Shown here piece by piece: positions 1 through 11,802 of a DNA stretch of 64,000 nt. Below the pieces are notes generated by a model, which did not search any database, was not told the origin of the DNA, and worked only from the letters and a program-made list of their open reading frames with translations. Source of the stretch: Botryotinia globosa. Its lineage: Eukaryota; Ascomycota; Leotiomycetes; Helotiales; Sclerotiniaceae. Position numbers and translations under genes: made by a program. Location: positions 558,001 through 622,000 of the forward strand of contig RCSZ01000012.1 in the NCBI GenBank assembly GCA_014898425.1, written 5' to 3'. Within the stretch, counting starts at the first letter, position 1; each line of letters opens with the position of its first letter.

Positions 1-66
1 AGTACCCACAAAGTTGGCGAGTAAATTGATGAGTAGTTTCTTGTATAGACGACGCAAATTAAAAAT

Positions 67-660
67 ATGAAGCCCATCAAGCCATCCAATATTTCCTACT
101 CTTCTTCTACGAACTTTTCTTCATCCAATTCAGATCCATTATCTAATATCTCCAATCCTCCAGCAATATACACAAACAATGCGTTAAATAACAATAACTC
201 TATTCCCCCAACTCTCCCCAGCATTTCCACTATCCTCCAACAACCTCTCCTTCCATTACCAATAACAAGCACAAGAACCCACAACCCCATCACACGTCTC
301 ACAACCAGAAACCCTGCTTCCAGCGCCGCAGTAGTATCAAATACCTCTACCACCACAAAAGGTCTAGTGTCGACCCAAAGAACCAAAATCATTAAAACAT
401 TCATGTCCCCGAAAGGCAGCACGAAAATCATCCTAATGATCACTATCACTACAATGCAAGAACCATTTTTTGACAAGGAAAAAAGTTCATGGGTTATGCG
501 ACGCACGACTGAAATTCAAAAAGTGATGGTTAGAAAGCGATTGCGACCTGATTCCAATGATAAGAAAAATGGTATCGTGAAACGCAAGACGAGAAATGCT
601 AGAGGAAAGGGAGGAAGAGGGAAAAGGGGGCCAGGGAAGGGAGACTTCGATTCAATGTGA
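67..660 (+). CDS. Hypothetical basic, low-complexity protein (doubtful)
   Basis: I do not recognise this 197-codon ATG-to-stop frame. The first half is rich in Ser, Asn, Pro and Thr. The C-terminal third is strongly basic and ends in an Arg/Gly/Lys-rich tail (about residues 165-192, with repeated KGG/GKR groups) that could bind nucleic acid or act as a nuclear-localisation signal. No domain is evident. An opposite-strand frame of 136 codons overlaps it, so coding is not certain. It lies at the window edge and could also be the last exon of a gene starting upstream. No intron signals were needed to keep the frame open. Confidence 0.3.
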   Translation: MKPIKPSNISYSSSTNFSSSNSDPLSNISNPPAIYTNNALNNNNSIPPTLPSISTILQQPLLPLPITSTRTHNPITRLTTRNPASSAAVVSNTSTTTKGLVSTQRTKIIKTFMSPKGSTKIILMITITTMQEPFFDKEKSSWVMRRTTEIQKVMVRKRLRPDSNDKKNGIVKRKTRNARGKGGRGKRGPGKGDFDSM

Positions 661-1256
661 ATATTATCCGATATTACATTATCTCCTCTTGTAACGTCAG
701 ATGAGGGGAGATTACACATACATAAAATGACTTTGAGATAACTTGTATATATGGGTGAGGACATGGTGGGATATGGTATGGCACGGTGGGACTTGGACGG
801 GGCATACAAAAGGATTGGTTGGATGGATGCATTGGTAGGACAAGGAAAAGGGATATACCATGGCGTAGAACAGGATGGCATAGCATAACGTTGGGACTCG
901 GTGACAGAAAAGGGATGGCGTTGGGGCGTAATTCATTTTGATTGATATTCCATCGTTTGCCTTGATGAGGTTGAATGCTTTCTCGGCGTTAATAAATACG
1001 CGTTTAATAAGTGTAGAATCTATTCAATGCTAGTCTTTTGTTTAAGAGCTCCAGATAGATCACATCAAGATAGCTAGAGTTCATGACACTACCGCATTAA
1101 GATTACTATTCAGCTATCTTCATTCAAACAACAACGACGCTAAACGCTTCTACAACAAATGAAAAGCAGGAAAACAAAACTCTCAAGTGAATGTCCACCC
1201 ATATACCATTTCCACGTTATCTCTGTCCCCCTTCCGTATCCCATACCATTCCAACC
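661..1256. other. Intergenic, nothing recognised
   Basis: This stretch separates the doubtful edge gene from the 3' end of the CFEM gene. The only open frames are short minus-strand ones in purine/pyrimidine-skewed sequence around 670-940. I see no RNA gene or repeat. Confidence 0.5.
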
Positions 1257-4200
1257 CTAAGAACCCCCATCAACCCATTCAATCACCAATTTCACCTCTT
1301 GACAATCTGCAGGTAATCTCTGCGTCCCGTTAATATACGCACGAACTGGACTTCCTTCCAAGAACGCATCGGTTTGGCTTTGTGTCGCGTCTGGGTTTAC
1401 GGATCCGTAGGTTGAGGGAATTGAAGATGCTGTTTGAGCGCAGAAACGAGCTTGGTTATCTAGATTCGGGGTTAGTGTTTGTATATATTGTTTACTTATC
1501 ATACAATTTATCTCATCATCAGAAAGAATGAAAGAATGAAACAATAAGAGGATAAAAGATCCAAGAAGCGAAAATCAATCAAAATGAAGTGAAGATGAAA
1601 TGAAACAACATACCATTCCCAATAAATTCCCCATTTCTCAACTTCAATAAACTCCCATACGGATACTCACTCGTAGAATCCACCACCAACGTCCCATTTA
1701 AATCCTTACCCTGCATATCCCTCAACGAATTCCTCGTCTGCAAAACCGTATACCCAGAATCCCACACGCGTGCGAAATCATCTCCGAAATATCGCGCTTT
1801 TGCGTCTTGGGGGCTGTCATTGGAAGTGCCGGTGTGAGAATGAGAATTGGAAGATGAAGGACCGGAACAGGAAAGTAAGCCGGATGATGAGATGGTGAAT
1901 ATACATGCGGAGGCGCGAGAATTGGTTGTCAGGCCCCGGGAAGATATAAATGGGGAGGGGGGTGAGACGTTGAAGTATACGCGCATGATGTATGTCAGGA
2001 GAGAGTAGCGGGAGGGAAAGAGGGAGATGCGGAAGGAGGGGGTGGTGGGATCGCTTGGGGATGTTGGGGATGTTGGGATGGCTGGGATGGCTGGGATGGA
2101 GGGCGATGTTAATGAGGGTGATGATGGCGCTGAAGCGGGATTGTAGCCGTAATAGCCTCCGCTGGCTGGTGGAGGTGGTGGCGGAGGTGGATTGCTTGAG
2201 CTAGAAGGTGAAGAAGAAGAGGGATCGGTTCTTGAGGGGAAGCTGGATGGGTTGTTGAGCCCACTTGAGGTTGTGGGTGAAGATGGATCACCGTTAGTTG
2301 TACTTGGCGATGAAGGAACTCCACCGGTTGTACTTGGGGAAGATGGATCTCCGCCAGAAGTAGCTGGTGATGAAGGATCTTCACCAGAAGTACTAGGACT
2401 CGAGGAGTCTCCTCCAGAAGTGCTAGGCGCTCCAATCGACTGACTACTCGAAGAAGCCGCCCCTGTAGCTGAAGAAGATACCGAAAAACCACCACTTCCC
2501 GATGGATCACTTGGATCGCCTCCATTTCCAGTAGGCGTGGGTATGCTGGAGGGATAATAAGTACCATATCCATATCCATAACTTGGTCCACCACCATTTC
2601 CACCAGGAGGCTTGCTCGAAACTCCAGATGGGTCGGAAGGGTACGTGCTAGAAGCTGCTCCTGCTCCAGGAGGATCTGTACCTCCTGATGGATCTGTGGG
2701 GATTGAAGAGCTGCCAGAAGGGAATGAAACTGGGATAGTTGATGGTAATCCAGAAGTTCCAGATGGGTCTACACTTGCATTGGTTGAAGAAGCTGATCCT
2801 GGGTCTACTGGAGTTGAACCGCCTGATGGGAAAGAACCACCACTTGTTGGGGAACTAGGATCAGTAGGTACAGGTCCGGAACCTCCTGATGGGTCTGCAC
2901 TTAGAACTGTTGAAGAAGCTGATCCAGGATCAATTGGCGTACTAGATGCAATTCCCGATGGATCTGCACTGACATTCGTCGAAGATACTGACCCTGGATC
3001 CGTAGGTGTGCTAGAACCAGCTCCTGAAGGGAAAGATCCACCACTTGCTGGGGAAATAGGGTCAGTGGGTGCAGATCCAGAACCGCCCGATGGATCTACG
3101 CTTACATTAGTTGAAGAAGCTGATCCGGGGTCAGTCGGAGAGCTGGATACGATTCCCGATGGATCTCCAGCACTCGATGTCGGAGATCCGGGAGGATCAA
3201 TCGGGTTCGATTGCGTAGGATATCCGTAGTATGGCGGACCGCTTCCAAAACTACTTGGTGGGTCCGTAGGAGAGCTTCCACCTGGGTTTATGGAAGAAGT
3301 AGAATCTCCTGGATCAGAAGGATTCGATGGACTTAGACTTGGGCCCGTGGGTGCTGCTGAAGAAGCCGGAATAGGTGCCCCGCAAGGTGGTAGTGCTGTG
3401 GATATACCGGATGGGTTGCCGGTAAGACTTATTTGTGTTGGTCCGTTGGCTGTTACTGAGCCCGTGATTGATGATGATGAGTTATAAGGAGTCGATAATG
3501 CGGTACAATTGTCAACTTGTGATCTATTAATTTCTATACCAGAATTAGCTTTGTGAGGTTGTGCTTTGAATAATCCCAAAATTCTTTCTTCGCCATATTT
3601 GGAATTGAATGTTCAAACCCCCTTCAGCATGGGTAGGTCAGTTCACCAAATACTGAAGTATCATCACTCCCACATCTTTTCCTACCAATCTAAAAGAAAC
3701 ACAACAATACTAGAAGAAAAATAAGGAATAACCTACCAATAGCAACATAATCCCCATCATCTCCACAATTTGTAGTTATACAATAAACAGTAGCAGGCTG
3801 AATAATACCCGCATTACTTTTCTCGCATTGACAAGTAAGGTTCGTGAGTCCACAAGAGGTAGACCCAACAGCATTTTGAACGCAATTATTCGCACAAGCA
3901 GGGATAACGAATGTGGCATTTGTAGGCGCATTTGGTACTGAGGAGGGAACAGTCGAAGGAACTGGGCCCACAGCTGATGATGGAACTGCAGACGGGGGAC
4001 TAGAGTCAATAGGAGAAGAAGTAGGAACAGACAACGGAGCAGCCGATGTGCTAGCTGGCGCCGAACTTGGGGCTGCAGGTGTTATTGCTGAAGGGGCTGC
4101 CGAGGATGGAGCGGCACTAGCATTTCCAGCCGCAAGCACAGAAGAACATTCTGCAGAAGCATCATCCAGCACCTCTGTACAATATTAGTCTGGGCTTCCC

Positions 4201-4571
4201 ATTATATCATTGTGTGTAAAAGAGGAATACGAACGAAAGGCTTCCTGGATGCTACAAGCCTGAAGTACGCAGCTTGTGGCTACTCCTTTGATCAAATTAG
4301 CATTGTCAGGATCACACTGACATGCTAGATCCGTTGCACCACAACTCGTTTCTGCGGCTACTGCTGATGCAATGCATGGAATTGCACATGATGGGATTGA
4401 TGGTGCTGGAGCTATTACTGGACTAGGATCATCGCGGCCAAGTAATGAAGCGGGAATTCTAAAATACTGCGGTATTAGCGACTTTGATGATTTGATTTGC
4501 AGAGGGATAACTTACAATGCAGAATTGACACATATGAATAGAGAAAACAAGGTAACGAATGTCTGAACCAT
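1257..4571 (-). CDS. Secreted tandem-CFEM, Ser/Pro/Gly-rich cell-surface protein
   Basis: CFEM domains are fungal extracellular eight-cysteine folds found in wall, haem-binding and virulence-associated proteins. My five-exon model is 4571-4516, 4458-4235, 4174-3737, 3587-1614 and 1459-1257. All phases agree and give about 964 aa. Residues 1-19 form a hydrophobic signal peptide. The first CFEM (about 42-103) shows all eight Cys, including the SCAIPC, CQC and QAC motifs. A Ser/Ala/Pro linker leads to a second CFEM-like block (about 185-232; NNC, SCG, CQC, TNC). Its eighth Cys is displaced into the next exon. Then come about 500 residues of imperfect DPSG/TDP/SxP repeats, and a non-repetitive C-terminal region (about 770-964) with several Cys. 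The acceptor of exon 4 (GAAG) is weak. No GPI-type hydrophobic tail is visible, so wall association by another route or free secretion is inferred. Confidence 0.85.
2200..3300 (-). repeat. Degenerate coding repeats (DPSG / PTDPGS units)
   Basis: Inside the CFEM gene, many short imperfect units encode Asp-Pro-Ser-Gly, Thr-Asp-Pro-Gly-Ser and Ser-Thr-Asn-Val motifs. Larger blocks of roughly 130-150 bp also recur; compare 2760-2900, 2890-3040 and 3080-3200. Such arrays expand and contract by recombination and are typical of fungal wall or adhesin-like proteins. Confidence 0.7.
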
Positions 4572-5114
4572 CTTTGCTTACGTGGTAAGCTTGGGATGGC
4601 CAATGAAGAGAAACAAAGAGAGATAGAAAAGAAAAGGAAGTTGCTCTTGTTACATACTATGTCAATGGGTGTGGTAGTCAGTCATATATACTCTCCCATA
4701 ACACAGACTGTTTCTCACAAAATGTCACCAAATCACAAATTCAAATTTCCTCATTATCACTTCAAGATGCATGATCTTCTGTGACCATTCATTGTGACTT
4801 CATCCGATCTCTCCACGAGGATCGATATATATAAATCAAGAAACATATACAGAGACAAATTAATCTCCGACGCCGTACTAGTCCCTGGCCAGCAGATCTT
4901 CAATAACGGATGTAAAACCCTCCAAAACTTCCCTCATTGGCTCCAAAGGCATGATGCTAAGCCATGGTATCACGTGGTGATCTCCGACACATATGTTCCA
5001 GACACAGATGTGTGACGGAACAATAGGACAAACTTCTATCACCCCGCACAGCTGATAACATATGATAATGTTTATATCAAAGTCATACCTCCATCGTACA
5101 AACAGTTATGAAAT
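4572..5114. promoter_or_regulatory. Upstream region of the CFEM gene
   Basis: This 540-bp gap lies between the CFEM start codon and the stop codon of the RBR ligase gene, both on the minus strand, so it must hold the CFEM promoter. Short plus-strand frames here look random. No specific factor site was identified. Confidence 0.4.
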
Positions 5115-7397
5115 CTACAATGCTCTGCCTCTTCTAGACTCTACTGCAGCCATTGTATACTGCTCATTCTCTAGAGTCTGTAACATATACTCCCGCTCAA
5201 CAATAACAGCGTCAAACCATCGTACTTCGGCGACCTTATTTCTTGCCCAGTCTTTCCACTCATCTCGCATTCTCTGCTTGAATTCGGCATCCTCTAAACC
5301 TTGATCCCTCCCCAGAGATAACCTCTTTGACTCGAAATTCTTGGTACACTCTTGTAGAGCAATATCCCTGTCAGATTCCCAGCTTCTGAATGCTGCATCA
5401 CATTTTTTCTGGTATGAATGTTTCGCAACTCGAATATTGAATGCAGCATTTGGTTTGTCTTTCCAAAACGCTTCGAGCTTTTCCGTATTTCCCTTCACAG
5501 CACGGATTCCCTCTTCCCGAAGTTGATCGTATTCATCTCGAAACTGAAGCTCTTGGTTCGAGTATTCTGTTTTGTATTCCTTATCTAACTGGTCATATTG
5601 GCTTAAATGACGTTCTTGTAGCTTGTAGAACCCACTTTCTCGTTCTTGTAACATTTGAAATTCCTCCTGCGAGCGAGTTGCAAGACGTGATTTTTGTGAA
5701 TGATGTAATACATTTAGCTCCTCTCTTATTTCGATGAAATTGAAAGTTATTTTTGCAACTCTTTTATCCTCTCGGTGACGCCGAACGGCTTCTTTTCCTA
5801 ATTCTTCGGCCTCTCGTCGTTCAAAATCCTCTACCATTTGAATAGCAATCCGTTCTTCCTCTGCCACTTTCCTGATTCGTTCTTCTTCTTCCTGCCTAAT
5901 TGTTGTTTCCTGTAACTGCTTTTCTAGAGCAGCAATTTTTTGTCTTAGTTGCAAGATTCGCACTAACCTATCAAGTTCGAATTCCGTACATCGACAGGTC
6001 TTCCATTTCGCAGAACAAACGTAACACCATTCGGCTTGACAATGACATTTCATATGTCTACAGCCTTTGTTAAGTTCGATGAAAATCCTGCAATTATAAC
6101 ATTGCTTCCACCCTCTCTCATCTGCTAAGCTGACTGTAGCTTGGAAATCTTTGTCCTGAGGACACTCCATATTTGCATGCCATGAGCCTCTGCAAGTGAT
6201 ACACACCTTTGTTTCGCAAGAAGGACAAGATGCGCATTTGCGACCTTTGTCAATCCAATTGTTGGGAATCCATCTTTCACATTTTGACTTAATACAATAG
6301 ACCCGGCCTTCTGCAGCGATCTCTCGCTCGCAAACCTTCAGTTCGAATTCTCTTGCCAGGTTTGGTTTGATATTTTTTACAATCACCTTATGTGGTATAT
6401 CGTTGAGACAGCACTTGACCGGCCACATCGACTCTGTTTTCATGGCAGTGCTTTATTTTATTAGATAATCTCTGATGCGTGTCTTGAAAACAACTTACAT
6501 GACTAGTCTTTCGAAACAATCTTTGCAATAGTCGTGGCACTGCACATGAACCATGTCGCTAAATGAAAAATCATCCAAACATGAGACACATTCTCTGTTT
6601 GATCGATTAGCAAAATTTCTTTCTGATTTCGAGGTTCATACCCAACAGGCTCCGCAACTCCAGATTTGCCTTTTTGTTTTCTCTTCTTAAGCATTTTGAT
6701 AAACCTAGCAAGGGGGGCCAGTTTGCTGTATACCTGACGGGGAAGGCTTGAACTCGACTCTAAATGATATCTCTCCGCAGTAGAGACATACCCAGAATCA
6801 GACGTAGTGTTAGTCTCCTTTGAAAGTTGACTGTCTACTTGAGACGGTTGCGGTTCCTCAATACTTGAGATGTCTTTGTCTCTTGTAATTGTCTGCATGT
6901 TTCAGTCAATAACATGGTTCAAGGTAATAAAATAAATTGCTTACTTGAAGTTTTGGTCTTGATGGACCTGCTACAGTGACATTGGATGAACTACGTGCTT
7001 GAGAATTCTTGATGGGAGTTGATATACTGGTCGTCTTGTTTAATTGAGATGCGGCTTCGAGAAGCCCAGGCTTTTTGCGCGACGCAGCTTCATCTATTGA
7101 TCTTGTGATTATTGTAGAGAGTTGCGGAATACCCCATATGGACCCATTGAAACCTTCAATCCCAGATAAGATTTCTGCTGGCGGGTTAAATTCTTGCCAA
7201 TTGATATTTTTCAGTAAAATATTAGATGTAAAAGTCAGAGGTTCATTTAATTTAGAATATGAGACATTGTAGAAGTCGCGTGGCTCCGTACGATATAAAA
7301 TACCGTCGGGGTTTCTATTCGAGGCAGATAGTTCCCGTATACTAACCTGCACTTTGTTGATAACTATCTGCAGGTTTGGCATTGGTGCGGTTTCCAT
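5115..7397 (-). CDS. RBR-type E3 ubiquitin ligase (RING1-IBR-RING2) with C-terminal coiled coil
   Basis: RBR ligases take ubiquitin from an E2 onto a RING2 cysteine and then pass it to substrate. My model has four exons (7397-6945, 6892-6642, 6594-6499, 6450-5115) in consistent phase and gives about 711 aa. Residues 1-230 are a non-conserved, Ser/Thr-rich N-terminus. RING1 follows at about 235-285 (ECVSC, QCHDYCKDC, VKCC) and is split by a 48-nt intron. The IBR is at about 298-365 (CIKSKC, CPSC, CITCRGSWH). RING2 is at about 383-420 and includes GCRHMKC, whose first Cys matches the catalytic position of parkin-like RING2, then WCYVC. Residues about 425-690 are Glu/Arg/Gln-rich heptad-like sequence, a long predicted coiled coil. 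Fungal RBR families are large, so the substrate cannot be inferred. Confidence 0.88.
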
Positions 7398-8525
7398 ATT
7401 TGCTTAAGGATTTCGAACAAATATTGAGGTGTCCTGTACTTGTCTTAATAGGTGACAGAAGCTGATTGTAGTGAATGAAATCGACCATATATGTCTTGGC
7501 GAATATTATTGATGAGAAGAATTGATAGAAGGTTGATGCTTAGAATGGAATGAAGGAGCGCTCCATAAGATATATGTAGGTTCAGAGGCCATACGTCAAC
7601 GATTCATACTATTTCTTTCCCCATATTCATAGGATGCACGAGGAGGCTCCTGGGGTGAGTTAGAAGCTATCCATAGAAGAACTAGCATCGTTAGTTACTG
7701 TAGCTCATTGATCCACCAAATGCCAAGAGCCAATATAAGCCATGAACATCGCATGGAAAGATGGACAAGGCCAACCAAAGTTCTCTTTAGCAATGCCCTC
7801 GAATGTTAAGTTTTGATGTACGCGCTCTTATATTTGCGGTTAGGCTTTCTTCAGTTTATGGCAAGGCGCAAGAATACTTGGGTATCCATGTGTATATGCG
7901 ATTCGCTGCTAAATAATGTGTTTGCCTACCGTAAGGCTGCTAAGCCTCCCACGACGAAACATATATTTCAAATGTGAGAGGCTTCACCAATAATGAGGTA
8001 AAATGCATAATGAAACGCACTACATAGCTTTCAGTAATGTAAGAATAGGCCAAATATTAAAATGCCAGTGCAGTATAGCTAATAAGTGGGCCACAGAATT
8101 CCAGTGCGCAGTTGTGACTTAGAGTTGAAGCTAGAACAGCTAAACAGAACGATGATGTGAATTGGTGAAATTCTGGGGTAATTTTCCGTCTTCCATAGAT
8201 TAATTAGTATGCACAGAAATGAAATGTCTGTCGTCTAGTAGTGGTTTCTCGCCTATCCTTTTTGAGTTAGATTATACACCGGATGCCTTCCGGTAGACCT
8301 CAAAGTCATAAGCAAGGAAGATCCATCAAACATGCCAACATTCACTTTGTGAACTCATGGAGATCAATTTGTTCACGCGGGCAAGTCATGAGAAATTCAA
8401 TTGATGATCGGCCATATCGGTATATTTTACTCTGGATAGTATCGCCTTCTCGAATCCCTGGGCATATCCAAAGTCGAGGGGTAGAAGTAACGACTAGGTC
8501 ACCAATCTTATAAGAGATTCTATAC
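7398..8525. other. Intergenic, nothing recognised
   Basis: This gap lies between the RBR gene start and the 3' end of the next minus-strand gene. It must contain the RBR promoter. A 76-codon plus-strand frame at 8283-8513 shows no domain and I do not call it. Confidence 0.45.
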
Positions 8526-10304
8526 TTAGTTCTCTGAACTGAAACTTGAGGTCTTGATCTCCTTGGGCATCAAGATCACGATTTCTCCGTCAGCGTCTTT
8601 CCAGCACGCCTCCCCGTATTTCAGCTTATTTTCACTAGCACAAAAAAGCAGGAGGTATATTTCTTTGACAACCCCACCCCAACAATAAACCCTTACAGTA
8701 TTCCAATCATTGGTACGTTCAGCTGATATGCCCCATCCTAAATCGCCTGTCGGAATGACCCGAAGAAGATAAGACCAAAGCCTTTTCTTGAGAAGACCCC
8801 CGAGATCTTCTGCGTGAATAAGCCAATATCCGCGCTCCAAAGGACGACAAGGACGAGTCTGGAAAGTAGGATTGAAATGTTTCTTTTGCAATCCATTAAA
8901 ATTACCGCGGTTTGCTTTAATCTTTTTCAATGAAGGCGTGAGGATATCTGTCTCCTTAAACTCACCAACAGAAGTTGGGGGCGTAAAAGATGGAATTGTG
9001 CATGTTGCCAGGGATGCTGCAGATGGCAAGCTCGACATCGGAGGAACGGAGCTTGGAATACTAGAAGCTTTTGGTGCCTCGGGGGCTGTAGATGTGGGAG
9101 GTCTTGGAGGTGCAGGAAGAGACGCTGATGACGTTTCAGCCGTGGTATCTGATATCACCAGTTTCAACCTCTTCGGACTCTTGTCCAATGACGATGGAAA
9201 ATCGATTCGCTGACGCTTACCGAGCACATGTTGGGGCAGCGAGCTAGATGATTCTGGAATCTCGAGTGTATTAGATGTTGATGCTTTCTTTGAAACTTCA
9301 GCCGGATTCGTTTCTTCGTGCGTGAACTCTGCAGCCTCTTCCATCTCTGTAGCTTGACTTGCACGTCGACTTGAAGTATTCGCAGCCTGCCCTGAAGCCT
9401 GCGTATTATTGAAGCTGTTAAAATTCATCATATCAAGATCATCTGCATCAGAAGTCGCAATTGGAAGTGCGTTAAAATGCTGATACCCAGCCTTATGCCG
9501 TCGATAGGGAGGAGAAATCGTTTGCAAACGCCGGGGTGGTAGCGAAATGGCAGCGTCGAAATTGGGATGAGCGTTACCATTCTGAGAGCTAGTGATTGGT
9601 ATTGCTAGGGGAACCTCAAGATTCAAGCTACTCTCATCCGTAAACTGTGATATCTCATTCGCGTCAGCACTGTCTTGTGTGCTCTCCTCTTGTTGTTGAT
9701 GTAGCTCCGAAATCCTCCTCGGGGATGAAAATTGAGCAAGTATTCTATCATTCTCGAGCATGGAATCCTCGATTACACTAGATGCTCTATTTGGTGATGG
9801 AAATGAATTCATATAATGACCTCGCCGCGGTGTTTTGTCTCCAGGACTTGTTACCGATTCAAGACGACTTTGCTCCGGTGTTTCGCCTCCAGACTGTACT
9901 TGCAAACTCATCAAAGTCCTGCTTCTAGTTCGAAACATTGGAGAGTTTCGATTGTCCAAGACGCTTCTAAAAGACAGTTGCGGCGAATACATAAGGTCAG
10001 ATAATTCCTCCTCAGGGATTCCACGGTATGCCCCCGGATTCGTCTCTGGTTCTTGGGTTGGTGGGCAATAAGACGCATTCTCGTCATATTCCTGCGTCAA
10101 ATATTGCGTCCCTTCAATTAAATCCTCTCGCTCTTCCGCGTTCTCAGTACCATCTTGAGGATCGTCTTGTAATTGTAGGCTTGTTGCTGATTCGAAATGT
10201 AAATAGGCTCTTGCAAATGCCCGGTATCTAGTATCATCTTGGCCTCGACTTGGTGCCGATGTGTGAACCAAGATCTCTACGTTTTCTCTTGATGTGTGAG
10301 CCAT
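8526..10304 (-). CDS. Uncharacterised protein with folded C-terminal domain
   Basis: I do not recognise this family. A single exon gives 592 aa from the ATG at 10304 (MAHTSREN...). The frame stays open 26 codons further upstream to 10382, but those codons look like 5' leader. Residues 1-490 are acidic, Ser/Thr/Gln-rich and probably disordered, with Ser-Pro sites and a basic cluster near 395. Residues about 490-592 differ sharply. They are rich in Trp, Tyr, Gly and hydrophobics (ERGYWLIH, LWSYLLRVI, GWGIS, VYCWGG, EIYLLLF) and look like one compact globular domain. A nuclear or regulatory protein is possible from the composition, but this is only inference. Confidence 0.75.
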   Translation of the reverse strand: MAHTSRENVEILVHTSAPSRGQDDTRYRAFARAYLHFESATSLQLQDDPQDGTENAEEREDLIEGTQYLTQEYDENASYCPPTQEPETNPGAYRGIPEEELSDLMYSPQLSFRSVLDNRNSPMFRTRSRTLMSLQVQSGGETPEQSRLESVTSPGDKTPRRGHYMNSFPSPNRASSVIEDSMLENDRILAQFSSPRRISELHQQQEESTQDSADANEISQFTDESSLNLEVPLAIPITSSQNGNAHPNFDAAISLPPRRLQTISPPYRRHKAGYQHFNALPIATSDADDLDMMNFNSFNNTQASGQAANTSSRRASQATEMEEAAEFTHEETNPAEVSKKASTSNTLEIPESSSSLPQHVLGKRQRIDFPSSLDKSPKRLKLVISDTTAETSSASLPAPPRPPTSTAPEAPKASSIPSSVPPMSSLPSAASLATCTIPSFTPPTSVGEFKETDILTPSLKKIKANRGNFNGLQKKHFNPTFQTRPCRPLERGYWLIHAEDLGGLLKKRLWSYLLRVIPTGDLGWGISAERTNDWNTVRVYCWGGVVKEIYLLLFCASENKLKYGEACWKDADGEIVILMPKEIKTSSFSSEN

Positions 10305-11376
10305 TGTAATCGTAAGTATGTATCTTGTGCATTTTCTTTGATCGTAAATCTGTAGGACTTGAGAAGTTATGTGAGAGAGCAATGTAGGATATCGGATTCA
10401 GCCTTTCCTAAAATCATTGATGGTATGGCAGACAGACAGACGCTCCGACCACCTAGCCTAGACTGTAGCCTGAGGCTGGAACTACTGGGAACTCGGAACC
10501 CAATGGAAGTCCAGACCATTTTGAGTAAAACAACACCACAAACTCATTTCATTGCAAATACATCAATGTCAAAGGATATCATTATTCGAACACCCCTAGA
10601 TGAAACGAACTAGTTCCTGTTAGTACTTGCACTCTCTTGGTACACAAGTTACTCAACAAAGTTCGTTGGAGCTTCACCAGGTTTTGGCAGGTTTTGGCAG
10701 TTGTTTACACAAGGCCTTTCATGTTGATGATAGTAGTACTGTCATTTGAAATGAATCGTTGCCTTTTGTTCAGTCCTTGATCTTGAAGTTTCTCGTGGAT
10801 TTGATTATCAAATCGTTCCTGCTTATATACCTACTTCTTTACAACCAAAGTCCAAAGTCTAAAGAACCCATATTTGCCAGGGATAATCTCCTATCCTAAT
10901 CATCTGGTCGGTAGCTTTCCTTAATCATTTGGTCCATCACAACATGTATAACTTTCTGATTAGGCAAAAGGACTATATGATGTCAAGTAACTTCCTATTT
11001 GAACATTTGAACGGCAGAAAAGTACTAGTATCTGATATTCTCCACTAATTAATCCTAGTCAACTATTGAATTTATGCAGTGAGATCAAACTGTTGGTTGG
11101 GTGCCCGTTGGTGCCTCTGGAGTCTGAATAAAGTCCGTTAATATGTCTTCATTAAAGTACTTTTCTCTTTCAATAGACACCAGAACTTAGGGATTGATTC
11201 TGCGACTTCTGGATCTTCCAATTATACAACTCCTGTTCTTGGGCTGATACATCACAAGTAACTTGAATCCCATATATCACAAGGTAATTGCCATATAACT
11301 CTGAGTCACAAAGAAGTTGAAGAGAGATCTATCAAACAAATTCACTAACTTCACTCCAACACAGTAAACCACCAGT
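10305..11376. promoter_or_regulatory. Divergent intergenic region with a 10-bp tandem duplication
   Basis: This region separates a minus-strand gene from the plus-strand EthD-like gene, so both promoters should lie here. The decamer gttttggcag occurs twice in tandem at 10681-10700. The frame 10359-10613 overlaps the leader of the left gene and has no domain. No other feature is seen. Confidence 0.45.
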
Positions 11377-11802
11377 ATGCCCCCCTTAATACTGAGTGCC
11401 TTCCAAACCCGCAAACCAGGCCTTACCCCTGCGGAATTCAAAAACTACTACGAAACCATTCATCTACCTCTGCTCGTCTCCCTGCAAGGATCCTCCTTCC
11501 CTAAAAGCCACACCCGTAACTATGTTGTCCGTACTGCATGCGATGCTTCATCCTCCGACACATCAAACACGAACTATCGAGCCAGTGTGTATTATGGCAC
11601 AGATTATCAAGATATCGATTACGACGTATATAGTGAGATGATTTTTGAGGATGAGAAAGCATTCAAGGCTTTTGAGAAGGTGATGTTGGATCCGGTTTCC
11701 GGGAAGATATTAGTGGAAGATCAGCAAAAGTTTCAAGTGCCAGGAAGTCTTAAGATCGTTGGCCTTGAGGTTTCAGAAGCCACGTTGAGACCTTCTAAAT
11801 AG
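11377..11802 (+). CDS. EthD-domain / dimeric alpha-beta barrel protein
   Basis: This single-exon 141-aa protein has the layout of EthD-like small proteins: an N-terminal beta strand (LILSAFQTRKPGLT), then the signature PAEFKNYYETIHLPL (residues 19-33), and a second strand-helix unit with DVYSEMIFEDEKAFKAF (about 87-103). These proteins form dimeric ferredoxin-like barrels. Some fungal members help tailor polyketides or break down ethers or aromatics, but most have no known reaction. No signal peptide is seen, so the protein should be cytosolic. No biosynthetic cluster surrounds it. Confidence 0.8.
   Translation: MPPLILSAFQTRKPGLTPAEFKNYYETIHLPLLVSLQGSSFPKSHTRNYVVRTACDASSSDTSNTNYRASVYYGTDYQDIDYDVYSEMIFEDEKAFKAFEKVMLDPVSGKILVEDQQKFQVPGSLKIVGLEVSEATLRPSK

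Noticed and set aside
2109..3487. Plus- and minus-strand frames overlapping the CFEM repeat region
   Set aside because: They are shadows of the repetitive coding sequence; only the minus-strand frame joined to the CFEM exons makes sense.
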